Assembly: GCF_006539165.1 (NCBI RefSeq)
Contig: NZ_BJMM01000009.1
Location: forward strand, 124,001-188,000
Reading direction: 5' to 3'
Length of the DNA: 64,000 nucleotides
Source: Streptomyces cacaoi
GTDB lineage: Bacteria > Actinomycetota > Actinomycetes > Streptomycetales > Streptomycetaceae
In this document: positions 16,613 through 24,252 of the stretch, piece after piece
Numbering within the stretch: the first letter of the stretch is position 1
Layout of the letters: each line of letters starts with the position of its first letter
Program-made: the position numbers and the translations under genes
The notes under the pieces: model-generated
Databases searched by the model: none
The model's input: the letters and a program-made list of their open reading frames with translations, nothing else
Told to the model about the DNA's origin: nothing

Positions 16613-16806
16613 GGGCTCTCGCGTCGTCGGGAGCGTCCCGGCGCGTGGCCCTGCCGGCCGCCGGGGTCCGGTCCGGGGCGTCCCGGTGGCGTCCGGCGGC
16701 CGGTCCCGGAGTGCCGCGGGGAGGGAACCCCGGTGGCGGCGGGCCGGCGGTGCGGTGCCGGATGGCGCGGTGCCGGACGGTCGTGTGCCGGCGGTCGGGG
16801 TGGTGC

Positions 16807-17880
16807 TCAGCGGTCGGCGGTGTCGGTGGCGGTGAGGAGCCGGGCGCTCTCCCGGGTCGCGTCCTCGTTGGGGCGCAGGGCGCGGGAGCCGGCCAGCTTG
16901 GCCGAGATGTGCTCGCCGATGGCGATGGGCGGGTAGAGCGGTTCGGTGTTCCGGGGTACGCAGCCGGGCAGCGGGCTGATGACGGCGTCGTGGTTGCCGT
17001 CGTGGAAGTAGGCGGCGGACCTGCGGCGTATCAGCCGGCCGTCCGCGTCGGTGGGCGGCAGCACCCGGTGCAGGGTGGAGCGCCAGCGGTCGTTTGTCCA
17101 ACGGGCCAGCGCGTCACCGAGGTTGACCAGCAGGGCGCCCTCCTCGGGCAGCACGTCGTGCCACCGCCCCTCGGGGCCGAGGATCTGGAGGCCGGGCACC
17201 CGGTCGGCCCACAGCACGGTGACGATGCCGTAGTCGGTGTGCGCGCCCATGCCCATCCGGTCGCGTTCGACGTGGGTCTCGCCGTCGGGCAGCGCGTAGT
17301 TGTTCATGCGGAGCACGTCGACGGAGCGGTCGGTGCAGGGGCGGAAGAAGTCCTCGTCGAGGCCGAGGGCGTGGGCGAAGATCCGGGTCAGCAGCCGGGC
17401 CAGCCCGCCGGCGTGGGCGAACCAGGACTCGACGGCCTCGCGGAACCCGGGCGTGAGGTGCGGCGCCGGCCAGCGGTTCGCGGGGAAGTACGCGGTGGGC
17501 AGTGCGCTGCTGGGGTGTGCGGTGCCGTCGACACCGACGTTGAACGCCTCGAAGAGGTCCTCGGGGGAGGAGACGCCGAGGCTGAGGCTGAGCTTCTCGG
17601 CCTTGGGCGGGGTGTAGCCGCGGTTGACGTCGGGCGGTGCGCACAGTGCCCGCTTCTCCTCGGGGGGCAGGGAGAAGAAGGTGTCCATGGCCGTGGCCAG
17701 GTCGTCGGCGACCCGGTCGGGGATGCCGTGGCCGGTGATCTGGAGGAATCCGACGGTGCGTGCGGCCTCGTCCACGGCGGTGGCGAGGGCGGTGCGTTCG
17801 GCCGCGCTGCTCGTGGCCCAGTGCGATACGTCGATGACGGGCACCCGGAACCGGTCGTCGGATGACGGGAGTTCGGCCAT
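16807..17880 (-). CDS. Isopenicillin-N-synthase-fold 2-oxoglutarate/Fe(II) oxygenase
   Basis: 357 residues. The DIOX_N domain lies at about 12-120 (VPVIDVSHW, GFLQITGHGIP) and the 2OG-Fe(II) core at about 180-300. Iron ligands His and Asp are in GAHTDYGIVTVLW, the second His in RSTLHRVLPP, and RRSAAYFHDGNHD follows. This is the IPNS/flavonol-type family, which also includes thymine 7-hydroxylase. No ACV synthetase or beta-lactam gene is present, so penicillin synthesis is excluded here. With an NCS2 nucleobase permease downstream, oxidation of a purine or pyrimidine base is the most economical guess. Start ATG 17880 follows GGAGGCACCGCG. A promoter should lie in 17881-18022, where AT-rich TTATTTACATG occurs on this strand. 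Confidence 0.75.
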   Translation of the reverse strand: MAELPSSDDRFRVPVIDVSHWATSSAAERTALATAVDEAARTVGFLQITGHGIPDRVADDLATAMDTFFSLPPEEKRALCAPPDVNRGYTPPKAEKLSLSLGVSSPEDLFEAFNVGVDGTAHPSSALPTAYFPANRWPAPHLTPGFREAVESWFAHAGGLARLLTRIFAHALGLDEDFFRPCTDRSVDVLRMNNYALPDGETHVERDRMGMGAHTDYGIVTVLWADRVPGLQILGPEGRWHDVLPEEGALLVNLGDALARWTNDRWRSTLHRVLPPTDADGRLIRRRSAAYFHDGNHDAVISPLPGCVPRNTEPLYPPIAIGEHISAKLAGSRALRPNEDATRESARLLTATDTADR

Positions 17881-18022
17881 CGCGGTGCCTCCTTCCGTGC
17901 GGGTGGGGGACGGGGAGTTCTCCGCCGACGGTGCCTGACACGGTGGCCGTGGTGGCGTGAACATGTAAATAACCGGGTGTGTGTTCTGGTCGACCGGCCA
18001 AACCCCGCCCCGCCCCGCGCCC

Positions 18023-19216
18023 CTACTCCTTGGTGGAACCTCCAACTCCGGCCGCCGCACCGGCCCGTGCGCCGGGGGACTCACCGCCCCGGCTGCCGGA
18101 TCCCGCACGCCCCTGCCGCCCCGGCGGCACGAACAGCCCCTCGGCCCGCAGCAGCGGCAGCACGCCCTCGCCGAACCAGTACGCCTCCTCCAGATGCGGA
18201 TACCCGGAGAGCACGAACTCCTCGACGCCCGCCCGGTGGTACTCCCCGATCAGCCCGGCCACCTCCCGGTGGCTGCCGACCAGCGCCGTGCCCGCGCCGC
18301 CGCGCACCAGCCCGATACCGGCCCACAGCCCGGGACGGATCTCCAGCCCGTCCCGGCTGCCGCCGTGCAGCGCCAGCATCCGCCGCTGGCCCTCCGACTC
18401 GCTGCGCGCCAGGCCCCGTTGGGCCGCGGCCACGGCCTGCGCGTCGACGCCGTCGAGCAGCCGCGCCGCCTCCGCCCACGCCGCCTGCGAGGAGTCCCGG
18501 CTGATGGTGTGCAGTCGCACCCCGAAGCGCACACGGCGGCCCCGCGCCGCGGCGAGGGCCCGCACCCGGCCGATCTTCTCCGCCACCTGCTCGGGCGGCT
18601 CGCCCCAGGTGAGATAGACGTCGCAGTGCTGCCCGGCCACCGGCAGTGCGGCGGCCGACGAGCCCCCGAAGTACACCGGCGGGACGGGGTCGGGCAGCCG
18701 GGTCAACCGGGCACCGGACACCCGCAGATGGGCGCCCTCGTGGTCGACGCGCTCCCCGCGCCACAGCGCCCGCACGATGTGCAGGAACTCGGCGGTGCGC
18801 GCGTACCGCTCGTCCTTGCCGAGGAAGTCCCCGTAGGCGCGCTGCTCCTCGCTCTCCCCGCCGGTGACGATGTTGAGCAGCAGCCGGCCGCCGGACTGCC
18901 GCTGGTAGGTGGCGGCCATCTGGGCGGCCAGCGTGGGGGAGAGGAACCCCGGCCGGAAGGCGACCAGGAACTTCAGCCGCTCGGTGTGCCGGGTGAGCAT
19001 CGCCGTGGTGAGCCAGGCGTCCTCGCACCACGCGCCGGTGGGGGTCAACGCGCCGGTGAAGCCGAGCTGTTCGGCGGCGCGGGCGATCTGCACCAGATAG
19101 CCGATGTCCGGCGGCCGGTCGGCGCCGCTGCCGGAGAGCGGGGTGCCGTGCCCGCCGCCGACGATGCGGCGGCTGTCGCCGCTGGTGGGCAGGAACCAGT
19201 GGAAGGTGAGCGACAT
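18023..19216 (-). CDS. ssuD: FMNH2-dependent alkanesulfonate monooxygenase
   Basis: 397 residues. A luciferase-like (LLM) TIM barrel with the SsuD-specific segments LTFHWFLPTSGDSR at the N-terminus, QMAATYQRQSGGRLLLNIVTGG, GQHCDVYLTWGEPPEQV and VLSGYPHLEEAYWFGEGVLP. SsuD cleaves C2-C10 alkanesulfonates to aldehyde and sulfite using FMNH2 and O2; the reductant comes from SsuE, encoded 42 bp upstream. The last about 30 residues are Gly/Ala-rich and not part of the fold. It is the promoter-distal gene of the sulfur cluster that starts at 27508. ATG 19216. Confidence 0.92.
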   Translation of the reverse strand: MSLTFHWFLPTSGDSRRIVGGGHGTPLSGSGADRPPDIGYLVQIARAAEQLGFTGALTPTGAWCEDAWLTTAMLTRHTERLKFLVAFRPGFLSPTLAAQMAATYQRQSGGRLLLNIVTGGESEEQRAYGDFLGKDERYARTAEFLHIVRALWRGERVDHEGAHLRVSGARLTRLPDPVPPVYFGGSSAAALPVAGQHCDVYLTWGEPPEQVAEKIGRVRALAAARGRRVRFGVRLHTISRDSSQAAWAEAARLLDGVDAQAVAAAQRGLARSESEGQRRMLALHGGSRDGLEIRPGLWAGIGLVRGGAGTALVGSHREVAGLIGEYHRAGVEEFVLSGYPHLEEAYWFGEGVLPLLRAEGLFVPPGRQGRAGSGSRGGESPGARAGAAAGVGGSTKE

Positions 19217-19258
19217 GGTGACTTCCTTCGGACGGGAGCGGGTGGGGACGTGCCGGGT

Positions 19259-19831
19259 TCAGGCGGCCCGGAGGGCGCCGGCGGGGGCGGCGGACAGCAC
19301 CGCCGACAGCTCGGCCACGGCTTCCTCGACGCCGGTGCGCGCCTCCGGGTCGAGGACGGCCGTGCCCTGCGGGTCCCGGGCGATGTGCCGGTCCAGCACG
19401 AACCGGCCGCGCAGCACCCGGTCGGCGCCCAGCGCGGTCAGCACCGGGCGCAGCGCGTAGTCGAGCGCGAGGACATGGGCGGGGGAGCCGCCGGTCGTCA
19501 GCGGCAGCACCGCCTTGTCCCGCAGCGCGTCCTGCGGCAGCACGTCGAGCAGCGCCTTGAGCAGCCCGCTGTAGGACGCCTTGTGGACGGGGGTGCCGAC
19601 GACGACCGCGTCCGCCCGGGAGACGGCCTCGACCGCCGCGCGCAGCACGGGGTCGGCGGTGTCGGCGTGCAGCAGCGCAGCGGCCGGCAGGTCGCGTACG
19701 GCGAGGTGGCGCACCCGGTGCCCGTCGGCGGTGAGCCGGGCACCGACGAGGCGCAGCAGCGCCTGGGTGCGGGAGGCGGCGGACGGGCTGCCGGCGAGGG
19801 TCAGCACGGTGGCGGCGTGCACGGCGGACAT
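19259..19831 (-). CDS. ssuE: NAD(P)H-dependent FMN reductase of the SsuE family
   Basis: 190 residues of flavodoxin-like fold: VLTLAGSPSAASRTQALL (FMN phosphate loop) at about 9-26, ADAVVVGTPVHKASYSGLLK at about 73-92 and LTTGGSPAHVLALDYALRP at about 110-128. This is the SsuE arrangement. It supplies FMNH2 to the monooxygenase encoded immediately downstream (ssuD), and possibly also to the SfnB-like flavoenzyme at 24406. ATG 19831. A strong hairpin separates it from the tauD-like gene upstream, so its expression may be partly uncoupled from the transporter. Confidence 0.9.
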   Translation of the reverse strand: MSAVHAATVLTLAGSPSAASRTQALLRLVGARLTADGHRVRHLAVRDLPAAALLHADTADPVLRAAVEAVSRADAVVVGTPVHKASYSGLLKALLDVLPQDALRDKAVLPLTTGGSPAHVLALDYALRPVLTALGADRVLRGRFVLDRHIARDPQGTAVLDPEARTGVEEAVAELSAVLSAAPAGALRAA

Positions 19832-19881
19832 GGCGGCTCCTGGGATCGGGCTCGGCGAAGGGGCTCGGCGAAGGGCGGGGA

Positions 19882-19911
19882 CGGGGCCGGTCCCGCGCGG
19901 GACCGGCCCCG
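19882..19911. terminator. 13-bp perfect hairpin between tauD-like gene and ssuE
   Basis: GGGGCCGGTCCC-GCGC-GGGACCGGCCCC (19883-19910), extended by one more C-G pair, begins 24 bp past the stop of the TauD-like gene. It is probably a terminator or processing site that sets the ratio of transporter to ssuED transcript. Just beyond it the 13-mer GGGGCTCGGCGAA is directly repeated (about 19847-19873). Confidence 0.6.
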
Positions 19912-19934
19912 GAGGTGTGCGGTCGGGGCAGGGG

Positions 19935-20846
19935 TCAGGCGGCGGCGTGCGGGGTGTAGTGGGCCGCTTCGTCGCCCTCGATCACCCGGCTGGTGCGGCC
20001 GTCGACGCCGACGGGGACGTCGCCGGCGACGGTGACCCGGTGCAGCCGGCGCGGCAGGTCGTCGTAGTCGTCGGGCGCGTAGTGCTGGGTGCTGCGGTTG
20101 TCGAAGACGACGAGGTCGCCGGGGGCCCAGCGCCAGCGCACGGTGTTCTCCGGGCGGGTCACATACGCCTGGAGGATGCGCAGCAGATCGCGGGACTCGT
20201 CGGCGGACAGGCCCTCCAGACGGTGCGCGAACCCGCCGATGAACAGGCCGCGTTCGCCGGTCTCGGGATGGACGCGGACGACCGGGTGGGCCGTGCGCCA
20301 CTTCCGTGAGACGAAGATCCGGCGGTGCTCGGCCGCCTTCTCACCGCGGGGCGGGGACGCGGGCCGGGCGTAGTCGTGGTCGTTGCTGTGCTCCGCCCAC
20401 AGCCGGTCGGCCAGCTCGCGCAGCGGCCCGGGCAGGTCGGCGTACGCCGCGGCCGTGTCGGCGATCAGGGTGTTGCCGCCGTACGGGGGGACGACGAGGC
20501 TGCGCAGGGTGCTCACCTTCGGCGGTGTCCGTACGAAGGTGACGTCGGTGTGCCAGTGGTTGGCGCGTACGCCCTGCTCGCTGTCGACGGGCAGGATGTG
20601 CGGCTCGCCCTCCACCGAGGGCACCGTGGGGTGGGCCGTGGTCAGCTCGCCGAACTGCGCGGCGAACCGTGTCTGGTCGGCGTCGGTGAGGTCCTGGCCG
20701 CGGAAGAACAGCGCCTTGTGCTCCAGCAGCGCGGCGTTGATCTCCTCGACGAGCGGGGGTTCCAGCGTCTCGGAGAGGTCGACGCCGAGGACCTCGGCGC
20801 CGATCCGGCCGCCGACGCGACGGACGTCGAATCCGGTGGTGGCCAT
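19935..20846 (-). CDS. TauD/TfdA-family 2-oxoglutarate dioxygenase
   Basis: 303 residues. Family marks are FDVRRVGGRIGAEVLGVDLS at the start, ALFFRGQDLT, and iron ligands in HWHTDVTFVRTPP (HxD) and LHRVTVAGD (distal His), with Arg a few residues on. TauD-type enzymes hydroxylate the carbon next to the sulfonate or sulfate group and release sulfite or sulfate. Its position inside a sulfonate-transport operon supports a taurine/alkylsulfonate or sulfate-ester substrate; which one cannot be decided here. Start ATG 20846 opens the conserved N-terminus. The frame is open farther upstream without homology. It lies 115 bp downstream of the permease gene; that gap holds a GC-rich hairpin near 20898. 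Confidence 0.85.
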   Translation of the reverse strand: MATTGFDVRRVGGRIGAEVLGVDLSETLEPPLVEEINAALLEHKALFFRGQDLTDADQTRFAAQFGELTTAHPTVPSVEGEPHILPVDSEQGVRANHWHTDVTFVRTPPKVSTLRSLVVPPYGGNTLIADTAAAYADLPGPLRELADRLWAEHSNDHDYARPASPPRGEKAAEHRRIFVSRKWRTAHPVVRVHPETGERGLFIGGFAHRLEGLSADESRDLLRILQAYVTRPENTVRWRWAPGDLVVFDNRSTQHYAPDDYDDLPRRLHRVTVAGDVPVGVDGRTSRVIEGDEAAHYTPHAAA

Positions 20847-20961
20847 GGGGGTTACCGCCTTTCGGTGTGGTCGGGCCCGCGGTCCCGCCGCTCGCCGGGG
20901 GCCGCCCGGCGGGGGCGGCCCGGGCGTCGCGGGCCGCGGGGGTACGGGGAGCAGGGGTGGG

Positions 20962-21831
20962 TCAGACGGTGCGCCGGGTGACACGCCGTTCCACGGCCAC
21001 CAGCGCCTGGTTGAAGCCGACGCCGAGCGCGGAGACGGTGAGGATCGCGGCGTACATCTGCGGAATCGCGAAGTTGAGCTGCGAGTTGTTGATGAGGAAG
21101 CCGAGCCCGGCCTTGGCGCCCACCATCTCGGCGGCGATCAGCACCAGGATCGCGGAGGCCCCGGCGAGCCGGACGCCGGTGAAGACGGCCGGCAGACAGG
21201 CGGGCAGGATCACACGTTGGAACAGCCGCACCGGCGGCAGGTTCATCGAGCGGCCCAGCTTCAGCAGCGTGGGGTCGACGGTGCGCACGGCGCCGATGGT
21301 GTTCAGCAGGACGGGCCACACACAGGCGTACAGCACGATGGTGACCTTCGAGGTCTCGCCGATACCGAGCAGCAGCACGAAGACCGGCAGCAGCGCGAGC
21401 GCCGCCGTGTTGCGGAACACCTCCAGCAGCGGCCCGAGGAAGGCGGCCACCGGCCGGTACCGGCCGATCAGCAGCCCCAGCGGCACGGTGACGACGACGG
21501 CCAGCGAGAAACCGGTCAGCGAACGGAAGAGGCTGGCGCGCACGTCGTCCCACAGCCTGCCGTCCCGGAGCAGCTCCCACCAGGCGGTGGCCACCTCCGA
21601 GAACGGCGGCAGGAACACCCGGTCGGCCAGGCCGAGGCGGGGCGCGGTCTCCCACAGCGCCAGCAGCAGGGCGAGCGCGGCGGTGCGGGTGAGCGCGGCG
21701 CGGGCGGCGGCGGCCAGGCGACGCGGCAGCGTGCTCTCCCGCGGCCGGTCCGCGACGGGCGGCGGGGCCGGGCCGGGGCCCGGGGCGCCGGGAGGGGCCG
21801 GGCGGGTGTCCGGGCCGAGTGCCGTGGTCAT
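20962..21831 (-). CDS. ssuC: Sulfonate-type ABC transporter permease
   Basis: 289 residues. The first about 40 are Pro-rich and cytoplasmic, followed by six likely membrane helices. The BPD_transp_1 coupling loop is at about 200-225 (LLKLGRSMNLPPVRLFQRVI, then PACLPAVFTG). Best matched family: SsuC/TauC permeases of the nitrate-sulfonate-taurine group. It works with the ATPase upstream, whose stop codon overlaps this start (ATGA at 21828-21831), and the lipoprotein-like binding protein. The substrate is probably an aliphatic sulfonate, judging from ssuD and ssuE in the cluster. Confidence 0.88.
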   Translation of the reverse strand: MTTALGPDTRPAPPGAPGPGPAPPPVADRPRESTLPRRLAAAARAALTRTAALALLLALWETAPRLGLADRVFLPPFSEVATAWWELLRDGRLWDDVRASLFRSLTGFSLAVVVTVPLGLLIGRYRPVAAFLGPLLEVFRNTAALALLPVFVLLLGIGETSKVTIVLYACVWPVLLNTIGAVRTVDPTLLKLGRSMNLPPVRLFQRVILPACLPAVFTGVRLAGASAILVLIAAEMVGAKAGLGFLINNSQLNFAIPQMYAAILTVSALGVGFNQALVAVERRVTRRTV

Positions 21832-22829
21832 GCCGCGACCGCCTCCCGCTCCAGCGTCCGTGCCCGGTCGATCTCGTCGTGCAGCAGCTCCCACACCTGG
21901 CGCCGGTGCGCGGCGAACCGGGCGCTGGAGCGCGGATCGCCCGGCTCGCCACGGGCGTCCAGCTCGATATCGACGACCTCCTTGACCCGGCCCGGCCGGG
22001 AGGTGAGCACGGCGACCCGCTGCCCCAGCAGCACGGCCTCGTCGATGCTGTGGGTGATGAAGACGACCGTCTTTCCGGTGCGCTGCCAGATGCCCAGCAG
22101 CTCGTCCTGGAGGGTCTCCCGGGTCTGCGCGTCGAGGGCCGCGAACGGCTCGTCCATCAGCAGCACCTCCGGGTCGCAGGCGAGGCTGCGGGCGATCGCC
22201 ACCCGCTGCCGCATCCCGCCGGACAGCTCGTGCGGATACCGGTCCTCGAAGGCACGCAGGCCCACCAGCTGGAGGAACTCCCGTGCGCGCGCCGCGCGTT
22301 CGCGGCGCGGCACCCCGGCGGCCTCCAGTCCGAACTCGACGTTGGCGCGGGCGGTGCGCCAGGGCAGCAGCGCGTACTGCTGGAAGACGGTGCTGCGCTC
22401 GGGCCCGGGCCCGGTGACGGGCTCGCCGTCCAGCAGCACCCGCCCGCTGCTGGGCCGCTCCAGGCCGCCCAGCAGATCCAGCAGGGTGGACTTGCCGCAG
22501 CCGCTCGGTCCGACGACGACGGTGAACTCGCCCGCCGCCACGTCCAGTTCGACGTCCTGGAGGGCGACGGTGGGTGTGCGGGCGCCGCGGCGGCCGGACG
22601 GGCGGCCCGGGTAGCTCTTGCCGACCCGGTCGAGCCGGATCCTGGGCACGGCGGAGGCCGTGGCCGTGCCCGTCGAGTGGCCCGTGCCCGCTGTCGCGGT
22701 GGCGGCCGTTCCGGCGCCCGGCGGGGCGGTGGCGGTCGAGACGGTGGCCGCGGGGTGCGCGGTCGCCGTCGTCGCGGAGGTGCTCGCGGTGGTCGAAGCG
22801 GTGGTCGAAGCGGTGGTCAAGGTGGTCAA
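21828..22829 (-). CDS. ssuB: Sulfonate-type ABC transporter ATPase with Thr/Ala-rich N-terminal tail
   Basis: 333 residues. Residues about 1-75 are Thr/Ala/Ser repeats (TTASTTASTTAST) encoded by near-12-bp units. The ABC core follows: VVGPSGCGKSTLLDLLGGLE (Walker A), Q-loop FQQYALLPWRT, signature LSGGMRQRVAIARSLA, Walker B VLLMDEPFAALDAQTR and the switch His in FITHSIDEAV. SsuB/TauB type. The start is uncertain: TTG 22829 overlaps the TGA of the binding-protein gene, which would couple translation. TTG 22820 is 9 bp after GGAG and equally possible. The low-complexity head is absent from typical SsuB proteins. Confidence 0.88.
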   Translation of the reverse strand: MTTLTTASTTASTTASTSATTATAHPAATVSTATAPPGAGTAATATAGTGHSTGTATASAVPRIRLDRVGKSYPGRPSGRRGARTPTVALQDVELDVAAGEFTVVVGPSGCGKSTLLDLLGGLERPSSGRVLLDGEPVTGPGPERSTVFQQYALLPWRTARANVEFGLEAAGVPRRERAARAREFLQLVGLRAFEDRYPHELSGGMRQRVAIARSLACDPEVLLMDEPFAALDAQTRETLQDELLGIWQRTGKTVVFITHSIDEAVLLGQRVAVLTSRPGRVKEVVDIELDARGEPGDPRSSARFAAHRRQVWELLHDEIDRARTLEREAVAA

Positions 22830-23842
22830 CTCCCGGCGGGGTAGCGGTTGTAGTCGTTGGTGAAGATCCGGGACAGGTCGGGCGTGCCGCCCCGGATGTC
22901 GCCGCGCCGCTCCAGCCAGCGGGCCCACACCGCCAGCTCGCGTGCGGCGATCCGGCCTCCGGTGCCGTCGACCCCGTAGGAGCGCCAGTACCGCAGCGGG
23001 TCGAGGTCCTCGTTGCGGCGGCGGGCCCGGACGATGCGCTCCATACGGGCGACGACCCGGTCGCGCGGTGTGCGGCGGGACCACTCCAGGGCGCGGGCGA
23101 CCCCGGTGACGAACGTCTCGGCCACCCTCGGATGGGCGGCCAGGAAGCGGTCGGCCATCACATACGTCCCGGCGCTGAACGAGCCGAGCAGCCGGTGGTC
23201 GTCGCTCAGCGCCCGCAGGCCCCCGTGCTCCAGGGCCTTGTCGCGCAGGATGTCGCCGAGCACCGCGGCGTCGATCTGCCCCTTGCGCAGGGCCTGTTCG
23301 GTGTTGACCGGGGGGAGTGCCAGCCGCTCGACGGAGGCGGCGGCGTCCCGCTCCAGCCCCGAGCGCTCCAGAAAGGTGTCGAGGAAGGCTTCGGAGTGCG
23401 CGCCGAGCGTGTTCATCGCGACGCGCTTCCCGGTCAGATCGCGGGCGTCGCGCAGCGGGCTGTCCCGCAGGACGTACAGCCCGTTGTACCGGGCGCGGTC
23501 CACGCCGTAGTAGCTGATGACGGCGGTGACGGGCGCCTCGGCCGCGGCCATCTTGACGACGGCGCCGTTGAACGCGCCGCCGAAGTCCACATCGCCGGCT
23601 GCCGCCGACTGGATGTCCTGCGGGCCGCTCGTGGTGTTGCCCACCCAGCGCAGCCGTACGTCCCCCAAGTAGCCCAGGTTCTCGGCGAGTTCGGCCGGGG
23701 TGACGGTACCGGCCCAGCCCTGGTAGCGCAGCGTCGTGGGCGGGATGCCGTCGCGGCCGCTCGCGGTGCCGCAGCCGACGGCGGCGGCACCGCCTCCGAC
23801 GAGGGCGAGGAAGGCGCGGCGGGTGCGGGTGGATGGCGGCAC
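22826..23842 (-). CDS. ssuA: ABC transporter substrate-binding lipoprotein (sulfonate type)
   Basis: 338 residues. A Tat-like RR (TRTRRAFLALVGGGAAAVGC) leads to a lipobox Cys at about residue 26, so an exported, lipid-anchored binding protein is expected. The mature part is a type-II periplasmic-binding fold of the NMT1/SsuA group: AENLGYLGDVRLRWVGNTTS, AAAGDVDFGG, NGLYVLRDSPLRDARDLTGK and ALRKGQIDAAVLGD. GTG 23842 is chosen because GGAG lies 7 bp upstream. An extended frame to 23989 would be translated through the heptamer repeats. It is first of the transporter trio and lies downstream of the attenuated leader. Confidence 0.85.
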   Translation of the reverse strand: MPPSTRTRRAFLALVGGGAAAVGCGTASGRDGIPPTTLRYQGWAGTVTPAELAENLGYLGDVRLRWVGNTTSGPQDIQSAAAGDVDFGGAFNGAVVKMAAAEAPVTAVISYYGVDRARYNGLYVLRDSPLRDARDLTGKRVAMNTLGAHSEAFLDTFLERSGLERDAAASVERLALPPVNTEQALRKGQIDAAVLGDILRDKALEHGGLRALSDDHRLLGSFSAGTYVMADRFLAAHPRVAETFVTGVARALEWSRRTPRDRVVARMERIVRARRRNEDLDPLRYWRSYGVDGTGGRIAARELAVWARWLERRGDIRGGTPDLSRIFTNDYNRYPAGS

Positions 23843-23855
23843 GGGAACGCTCCGT

Positions 23856-23911
23856 GGGTTGCGGACTGCGGACTGCGGACTGCGGACTGCGGGTTGCGGG
23901 TTGCGGGTTGC
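23856..23911. repeat. Eight perfect-length heptamer repeats in the ssuA 5' leader
   Basis: Plus-strand order: GGGTTGC, GGACTGC x4, GGGTTGC x3, filling 23856-23911 without gaps. The array ends 3 bp before the ssuA ribosome site (23850-23853). Copy number changes would move nothing in a reading frame but would change the leader length and folding. Confidence 0.75.
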
Positions 23912-23916
23912 GGTCG

Positions 23917-23939
23917 CTTTGTGGAACAGGCAGACAAAG
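23917..23939. promoter_or_regulatory. CTTTGT-N11-ACAAAG inverted repeat in the ssuA leader
   Basis: Perfect 6-bp arms, 11-bp spacer, in an unusually AT-rich part of the 5' leader. It could be an operator or part of a second promoter for the transporter. The rest of 23940-24138 shows no gene; its AT content (AATTCC twice) is above the local mean. Confidence 0.35.
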
Positions 23940-24138
23940 GCGGTGCGGGAATTCCGGGTACGCGGAGCGCGAGGAAAGCGCACCGGCACAGGAATTCCGT
24001 CGGGTCGGCGGAGGAAAAGGGCACGCGGGAACTTCGGAACGCGGCGTCGGGAATTGCCCGTTGCGTTCCGTGTCCGGGTGCGGAGGCCCGCGCGGGAGAA
24101 TGTCAGCCGCTCAGTGAAAGGCGGGAAGTGTGCGCGGG

Positions 24139-24162
24139 AGAAAAAGGAGCCGCGAGCGGCTC
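24139..24162 (-). terminator. Attenuator terminator overlapping the leader-peptide stop codon
   Basis: On the minus strand GAGCCG-CTCG-CGGCTC (24147-24162) is followed at once by CTTTTTC: a classical intrinsic terminator, rare in this GC-rich DNA. Its 5' arm begins in the leader's TGA. The same arm can instead pair with CGGCT just before it (CGGCT-CCTG-AGCCG, 24157-24170), so a terminator and an anti-terminator exclude each other. Confidence 0.75.
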
Positions 24163-24244
24163 AGGAGCCGGCGAGACACCGGGAGGAGGTGCAACGCCGC
24201 AGGTCGACATGGAGGCGTGCGACGAGTACGGAATGCTGGCTCAC
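24161..24244 (-). CDS. Cysteine-containing leader peptide of the sulfonate operon
   Basis: 27 codons: GTG start, then SQHSVLVARLHVDLRRCTSS, RCLAGS and TGA. The ARLHVDLxR...SxxC pattern is that of the short actinobacterial leader peptides found ahead of sulfur-assimilation genes (RLHVDLxRxxSxxC), often annotated simply as putative leader peptide. It has Cys codons at 18 and 23 (TGC, TGT). No ribosome site is present; TTGACG-N18-CATGCT ends 8 bp before the GTG, so a leaderless transcript is likely. The stop codon overlaps the terminator hairpin at 24147-24162, and the transporter genes lie downstream. It is therefore read as a ribosome-mediated cysteine sensor. Confidence 0.75.
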   Translation of the reverse strand: MSQHSVLVARLHVDLRRCTSSRCLAGS

Positions 24245-24252
24245 AAGAGAAA

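Noticed and set aside
14709..16835. A 708-codon plus-strand frame opposite the NCS2 permease
   Set aside because: Shadow of a clear 12-helix permease; the translation is Asp/Glu/Arg-rich without pattern.
16807..17880. Beta-lactam biosynthesis, from the isopenicillin-N-synthase family match
   Set aside because: No ACV synthetase, acyltransferase or other beta-lactam gene; the family is broad, and the neighbour is a nucleobase permease.
20383..22614. A 743-codon plus-strand frame opposite the tauD-like and ABC transporter genes
   Set aside because: Antisense shadow; the minus-strand genes have Walker, permease and 2OG motifs in order.
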